Shown here: one piece after another, positions 61,877 through 64,000 of the stretch
Layout of the letters: the number at the start of each line of letters is the position of its first letter
How positions within the stretch are numbered: the stretch's first letter is position 1
Assembly: GCF_041262525.1 (NCBI RefSeq)
Contig: NZ_JBGCCK010000029.1
Coordinates: 24,750-88,749, forward strand
DNA length: 64,000 nt
From: Streptacidiphilus sp041262525
GTDB lineage: Bacteria > Actinomycetota > Actinomycetes > Streptomycetales > Streptomycetaceae
Direction of reading: 5' to 3'
Notes under the pieces: model-generated
The model's input: the letters and a program-made list of their open reading frames with translations, nothing else
Told to the model about the DNA's origin: nothing
Database searches by the model: none
Made by a program: the position numbers and the translations under genes

Positions 61877-63157
61877 TCAGTTCCCGGCGATGGATGGACG
61901 CGTGGCATCGGCTATGAGGTCGTCGAAGTTGAGATTGAAGAGTGCGTGCCGTCCGCTGAGTCCGGAGATCAGCTTGACGAAGTCCACGCTCGCCTCGTTC
62001 TCCTTCTCGGGGTCGGTGATCTCCTGTGCCAGGGTGAAGTAGAAGCCCTTGGTCTTCGAGCGATCGTAGAACTGCTCCACGAACTTGCGGATGTCATCGA
62101 AGAACTCGCGGTACGCGGTGGCGTACCGGTCGAGCGCCTTCTCCTCGATCTCCGGGTACTCGATGATCTTGTCGACGATCTTCGACAGCGCGCTGCCCGC
62201 CATTGTCGCGAGCGCGACTCCGGTGGAGAACAGGGGGTCCACGAAGGCGGCGGCGTCCCCGACCAGGACCCAGCCATTTCCGTAGAAGCGCTCGTTGGTG
62301 TAGGACCAGTCGCGCGCGGTGCGGAAACCCGCGGTCTGGTGGGCGTCGCTCAGGAGGCCCTTGAGCTTGGTGGTGCGTGCCTGCTGGGCGACGAAGAGCT
62401 CTTCGAGAGACTTGTCGTTCCCACCCGCGGCCGTCTCCGAACGCGTCACATAACCGACGCTGGTAACGCTCTTGTCGATCGGAATGGCCCAGAACCAGCC
62501 GTCCTGGAGCCCTTCGATGAGGATGTTGCTCCACTCGTCGCCGGGGAGCCGGTGGCAGTTGTCGAAGTACGTCCACACCGCGACGTTCCGCAGCTGGTCG
62601 TGCCAGCTGATGTCGGAGAACTTCCTGCCGAGTACGCGGGCCTGCCCAGAGGCGTCGATGACCAGGGAAGCCCTTGCCTCGTGAGTTCCTTCGAGCCCGC
62701 GCAGAGCGTACCGGATGCCGACGACGCGGCCGTCCTCCTCGATGGGCTCCTTCACTGTGGCTTCCTCCACGACGAAGGCGCCCAGTTCACGTGCCCGGTC
62801 CAGAATCATCGCGTCCAGGTCGGCACGGCGCGTGTGGTAGGAGTATTCGTAGGAGCCGCCCTTGTTGAACGAGAAGTTCCAGGGGACCTGGTTGTTGCCC
62901 CATACCAAGGTGCCGCCGTACTTGCGCTCGAATCCCATCTGCTCCATGCGATCGAGCAGGCCGAGTTCCTCCATGGGCTTCATGAATGCGGGAATGAGTG
63001 ATTCTCCGACGTGGTATCGGGGGAACCGCTCACGGTCGAGTACGAGAACGCGGCGTCCGCGCTGGGCGAGAAGCCCCGCGGTGGTCGCACCGGCGGGTCC
63101 GCCGCCGATGACGATAACGTCGAAATCGTCAGGAAACCCGTAGAGAGTGGACGACAT
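61877..63157 (-). CDS. FAD-dependent halogenase
   Basis: The 426-aa protein has the FAD fold VIVIGGGPAGATTAGLL, FPRYHVGESLIPAFM, the halogenase lysine in FERKYGGTLVWG (K79) and the family signature GWFWAIP (220-226), followed by WVLVGDAAAFVDPLFS. This places it with the phenol/pyrrole-type flavin halogenases, which chlorinate electron-rich aromatics using FADH2. The substrate could be the naphthoquinone core, but carrier-protein-bound substrates are also common in this group. GAAGG precedes ATG 63157. A flavin reductase gene is not adjacent. Confidence 0.87.
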   Translation of the reverse strand: MSSTLYGFPDDFDVIVIGGGPAGATTAGLLAQRGRRVLVLDRERFPRYHVGESLIPAFMKPMEELGLLDRMEQMGFERKYGGTLVWGNNQVPWNFSFNKGGSYEYSYHTRRADLDAMILDRARELGAFVVEEATVKEPIEEDGRVVGIRYALRGLEGTHEARASLVIDASGQARVLGRKFSDISWHDQLRNVAVWTYFDNCHRLPGDEWSNILIEGLQDGWFWAIPIDKSVTSVGYVTRSETAAGGNDKSLEELFVAQQARTTKLKGLLSDAHQTAGFRTARDWSYTNERFYGNGWVLVGDAAAFVDPLFSTGVALATMAGSALSKIVDKIIEYPEIEEKALDRYATAYREFFDDIRKFVEQFYDRSKTKGFYFTLAQEITDPEKENEASVDFVKLISGLSGRHALFNLNFDDLIADATRPSIAGN

Positions 63158-63424
63158 GCGAGACCTTCCCCAGTTTCGATCCGGCCGCACTCGAGAGTCG
63201 CGTGAAGAGTTCTTCCGCTCCCGCAGCGCGTTCGCAGACCAGAGTGCAGGGATCAATGAGGTGATGTCATCGCTCAGATTGCTCAGTGAGCGTCATCTTG
63301 TTGGGCGGGGGTGAAATGGGCAGGCCAAGTGGCGTGATGTAGCGAGGCCCAGCGTTGTTGGTGTGCTGATCTCACTCAACACGCCCATGGCCGCCGAGGG
63401 ACCTCGTGGGTTCCGTGTCCTTCT

Positions 63425-63655
63425 ATGGCCGACGTCCCGCTCGAGCTCGATGAGCACGTCGCCCGGCCCATCTACGCCCGAGGGCGTGAATGCCGTTCGC
63501 GCTGGCGCAAGTTGGGCGGCTTCAAGCTGCCCTTCCGCGGCGGCTCACCTGCGGAAGAACGAGAGGTTCGCCGCAGGTCGGCGCCGGGGTCGGGCTCTCG
63601 CAGGTGACAGCCTGGCGATACGTTGACGAGCCTGTTCACGCGTCGCCCCGACCGA
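63425..63655 (+). pseudogene. Truncated, frameshifted transposase remnant (IS5-like N-terminus)
   Basis: The frame from 63425 resembles the N-terminus of small Streptomyces DDE transposases (MADVPLELDEHVARPIYARG). The match continues in a second frame (AHLRKNERFAA) and then a third (VGAGVGLSQVTAWRYVDEP), the helix-turn-helix of IS5-family transposases, and stops after that. No catalytic part and no inverted repeats were found. It marks an old insertion near the right border. Confidence 0.6.
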
Positions 63656-63785
63656 CCCATTAGTCGAGCTCATGGGGGCGTAGAGGTGGAGTGACTACTG
63701 TGGCAGGGCGGCGTAGGTGAGGGTTGCCTTACCACGTGCCCTCGCCGCTGTCCGTCCACCTGTCTGCTTGAAGGAGTCCGCCGAC

Positions 63786-64000
63786 ATGACACGCTCTCTC
63801 CGGGTCGCCGTGGTCGGTTCCGGCCCTGCCGGCATCTATGCCGCTGACGCGTTGCTGAAGTCCGACGCCGCTCGGGATCCGGGTGTGTCCATTGACATCT
63901 TCGAGCGGATGCCCGCCCCGTTCGGCCTGATCCGCTACGGCGTCGCCCCCGACCACCCCCGGATCAAGGGCATCATCACCGCGCTGCACCAGGTCCTCGA
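63786..64000 (+). CDS. Ferredoxin-NADP+ reductase (FprA-like), cut by the window edge
   Basis: Only the first 71 codons are in the window. VAVVGSGPAGIYAADALL is the FAD-binding loop, and IFERMPAPFGLIRYGVAPDH with IKGIITALHQVL are typical of the adrenodoxin-reductase/FprA type. It passes electrons from NADPH to ferredoxin, for example for P450s. AAGGAG precedes ATG 63786. Confidence 0.9.
   Translation, partial: MTRSLRVAVVGSGPAGIYAADALLKSDAARDPGVSIDIFERMPAPFGLIRYGVAPDHPRIKGIITALHQVL

Overview
The window is high-GC actinobacterial DNA, most likely from Streptomyces or a close relative. Evidence is the dense ATGA/GTGA-coupled operons, GTG starts, two SARP regulators, an acyl-CoA carboxylase beta/epsilon pair and an actinobacterial cytochrome b. 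There are no rRNA genes, and I recognised no tRNA genes or CRISPR arrays. The left 6 kb is a plasmid-type maintenance block: parB and parA on the minus strand, an origin-like region with a 17-bp repeat, then a primase-polymerase gene and a D5/P4-type helicase gene. This suggests that the biosynthetic genes lie on, or came from, a plasmid.

From about 6.2 to 17.1 kb lie a type II thioesterase that has lost its serine nucleophile, a nitronate monooxygenase-like gene, two winged-helix genes and a small secreted Cys-containing peptide. A SARP, a TrmB/LuxR-type regulator, a second-copy-type cytochrome b (qcrB), a PPOX-like protein and a second SARP follow. From 17.6 to 24.6 kb is an accessory module: carboxyltransferase beta and epsilon subunits, an MFS exporter, a DUF6059-like protein, a di-domain aromatase/cyclase, a free-standing NRPS condensation domain and a 46-aa peptide. 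It holds no PKS ketosynthase pair. Its divergent promoter carries SARP-type heptamers spaced 11 bp apart.

From 25 to 57 kb is a furaquinocin/naphterpin-type polyketide-isoprenoid hybrid cluster. THN synthase (RppA), a MomA-like cupin and a DegT aminotransferase should give an aminated flaviolin. Two methyltransferases, a quinone reductase and an AMP-ligase-fold enzyme follow. CreE/CreD homologues at 45.5-48.9 kb should supply nitrous acid, so the ligase is best read as an ATP-dependent diazotase that lets the amino group be removed. A methyl-supply set follows: a broken metK, a PfkB/adenosine kinase, a free-standing MetH activation domain and metF. A complete mevalonate pathway comes next, with a type 2 IPP isomerase and an NphT7-like acetoacetyl-CoA synthase. 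After an AraC-type regulator come a cis-prenyltransferase resembling cyclolavandulyl diphosphate synthase and an NphB/Fur7-type aromatic prenyltransferase. An MFS exporter and a vanadium-haloperoxidase homologue lacking the acid-base histidine complete this part.

The right end (56.5-64 kb) is a decaying border: a sigma-factor fragment, DoxX, an aromatic-acid MFS carrier, a multiply frameshifted SDR, a cation/proton antiporter, an FAD-dependent halogenase, a transposase remnant and the start of a ferredoxin-NADP reductase. Two regulatory repeats stand out. A module of about 110 bp recurs three times with almost fixed internal spacing, upstream of rppA, of the mevalonate operon and of the AraC gene. 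A 113-bp element is duplicated upstream of the first SARP block and of the AraC gene. Together they suggest one regulatory circuit driving polyketide, isoprenoid and regulator expression.
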